DNA from: Pachyseris speciosa
Lineage: Eukaryota; Cnidaria; Anthozoa; Scleractinia; Pachyseridae
Direction of reading: 5' to 3'
Assembly: GCA_016490735.1 (NCBI GenBank)
Contig: JAEMWC010000381.1
Coordinates: 332,501-396,500 of the forward strand
Length of the DNA stretch: 64,000 nt
Position numbers and translations under genes: made by a program. Position 1 is the first letter of the stretch; every line of letters starts with the position of its first letter. The notes below the pieces were generated by a model. That model made no database searches and was not told the DNA's origin. It was given only the letters and a program-made list of their open reading frames with translations. Below are positions 63,701 through 64,000 of this stretch, in pieces.

Positions 63701-64000
63701 TGATAAAAGAGGCTAAACTTGGTGGTGATTTAAATCTGAATGGCTTTAGAATTCATAATAATAGTTTGAATCTATTTCGTTCAAGTGTCACAGGTGTAAT
63801 TATGGAAACAGCTTTCGATTTGGGTGGATTTGCTCTTTACAGGCCGAAATTAGGAGGTGATCTAAATTTGAATGGGAATGGAATAATCGGTCAAATACAA
63901 TATTTAAATTGCTCTGTCAAAGCCAAACGAGGACATAATAAGAATGCTTTAAAGCCTGTATTGATAAATGGCGCTGATTTTTTAGTCATTCATAACAATA
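60725..64000 (+). pseudogene. Collagen-stalked fibre protein of P2 (runs off window)
   Basis: The start ATG 60725 (MGVFNAQINQ) is followed by about ten Gly-x-y triplets (GERGPAGPIGPKGEKGDRGE). 'DGS.AMT.DL.(M/L)G..K.TNV...DSA.K.YVD' repeats follow. At least three beta-rich modules of ~165 residues start at about 61012 (NPFKFLLEDTSK), 61982 (NPFAFLLKDISK) and 63046 (NAFKYLMNDIDE). Each ends with a '(V/I)VYG(V/A/I).G' strand. DLNLNG repeats close the visible part. Frame changes occur in A5 runs at 60756-60760 and 60843-60847 and near 61711. From about 61733 the frame is open to the window end. Confidence 0.88.

Larger units (their letters stand above)
47941..64000. mobile_element. Polinton/Maverick-type virus-like element P2 (right end outside window)
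   Basis: From PolB at 48345 to the window end the gene content is that of a Polinton: PolB, BRO-N/VRR-NUC, integrase with chromodomain, PLA2-like, DUF5679-like, two protease copies, core proteins, capsid, penton, scaffold-like proteins, ATPase and a collagen-stalked fibre. The left boundary is estimated from the AT-rich region with ~58-bp direct repeats at 48120-48238. The right terminal repeat is not in the window, so the left one cannot be verified. The A+T content is much higher than in P1. Confidence 0.85.

Noticed and set aside
1..64000. CRISPR arrays or bacterial defence systems
   Set aside because: No regularly spaced repeats of that kind are seen, and the gene content is eukaryotic.

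Overview
The window looks like host chromosomal DNA from an animal, most likely an anthozoan cnidarian (coral or sea anemone). This is inferred from the transposon mix, a tRNA-derived SINE with a body type I associate with cnidarians, and spliced exons. It is not a microbial genome: there are no bacterial operons, and the only recognisable host gene pieces are a terminal exon pair of a membrane receptor (7798-8304, + strand) and a possible small internal exon (14641-14754, - strand). Nearly everything else is mobile DNA.

Layout. 1-2.7 kb: intergenic DNA with a 372-bp MITE and a duplicated segment. 2.7-3.05 kb: three tandem ~96-bp repeats. 3.1-6.5 kb: a DIRS-like tyrosine-recombinase retrotransposon on the - strand (gag, RT/RNase H, recombinase), broken. 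7.2 kb: GA/GACAGA microsatellite. 7.8-8.3 kb: receptor exons. 9.1-9.6 kb: a palindrome with a tRNA-Thr(AGT)-like sequence in each arm. 10.94-13.94 kb: a 3-kb element with long terminal inverted repeats that carries remnants of a virus-like (Polinton-type) gene set. 13.9-14.6 kb: a repeat whose inverted copy lies at 37.7-38.35 kb. 15.42-33.76 kb: a complete Polinton/Maverick-type virus-like element (P1) bounded by ~220-bp inverted repeats, itself invaded by a CR1/L2-like LINE and by a hammerhead-ribozyme fold-back element at the same site. 34.65-35.41 kb: an inverted-repeat element. 36.2-36.46 kb: a SINE. 38.96-40.64 kb: a Penelope-like retroelement. 41.24-46.85 kb: a near-complete L1/Tx1-like LINE. 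From about 47.9 kb to the window end: a second Polinton (P2) of a clearly different lineage that runs off the right edge.

How the genes work together. P1 and P2 each carry the morphogenesis and replication set of a Polinton-like virus: protein-primed family-B DNA polymerase, retroviral-type integrase, double-jelly-roll major capsid protein, penton-like minor capsid protein, packaging ATPase, adenain-like protease, small core proteins, a phospholipase-A2-like protein and a collagen-stalked fibre. P2 also has a BRO-N/VRR-NUC protein, a second degenerate protease copy and a fibre with at least three copies of a large beta-rich head module. P1 has lost about two thirds of its capsid gene. Nearly all genes in both elements, and in the retrotransposons, carry one-base frameshifts, most of them in homopolymer runs. 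True decay and assembly error therefore have to be separated before calling any of these elements dead.
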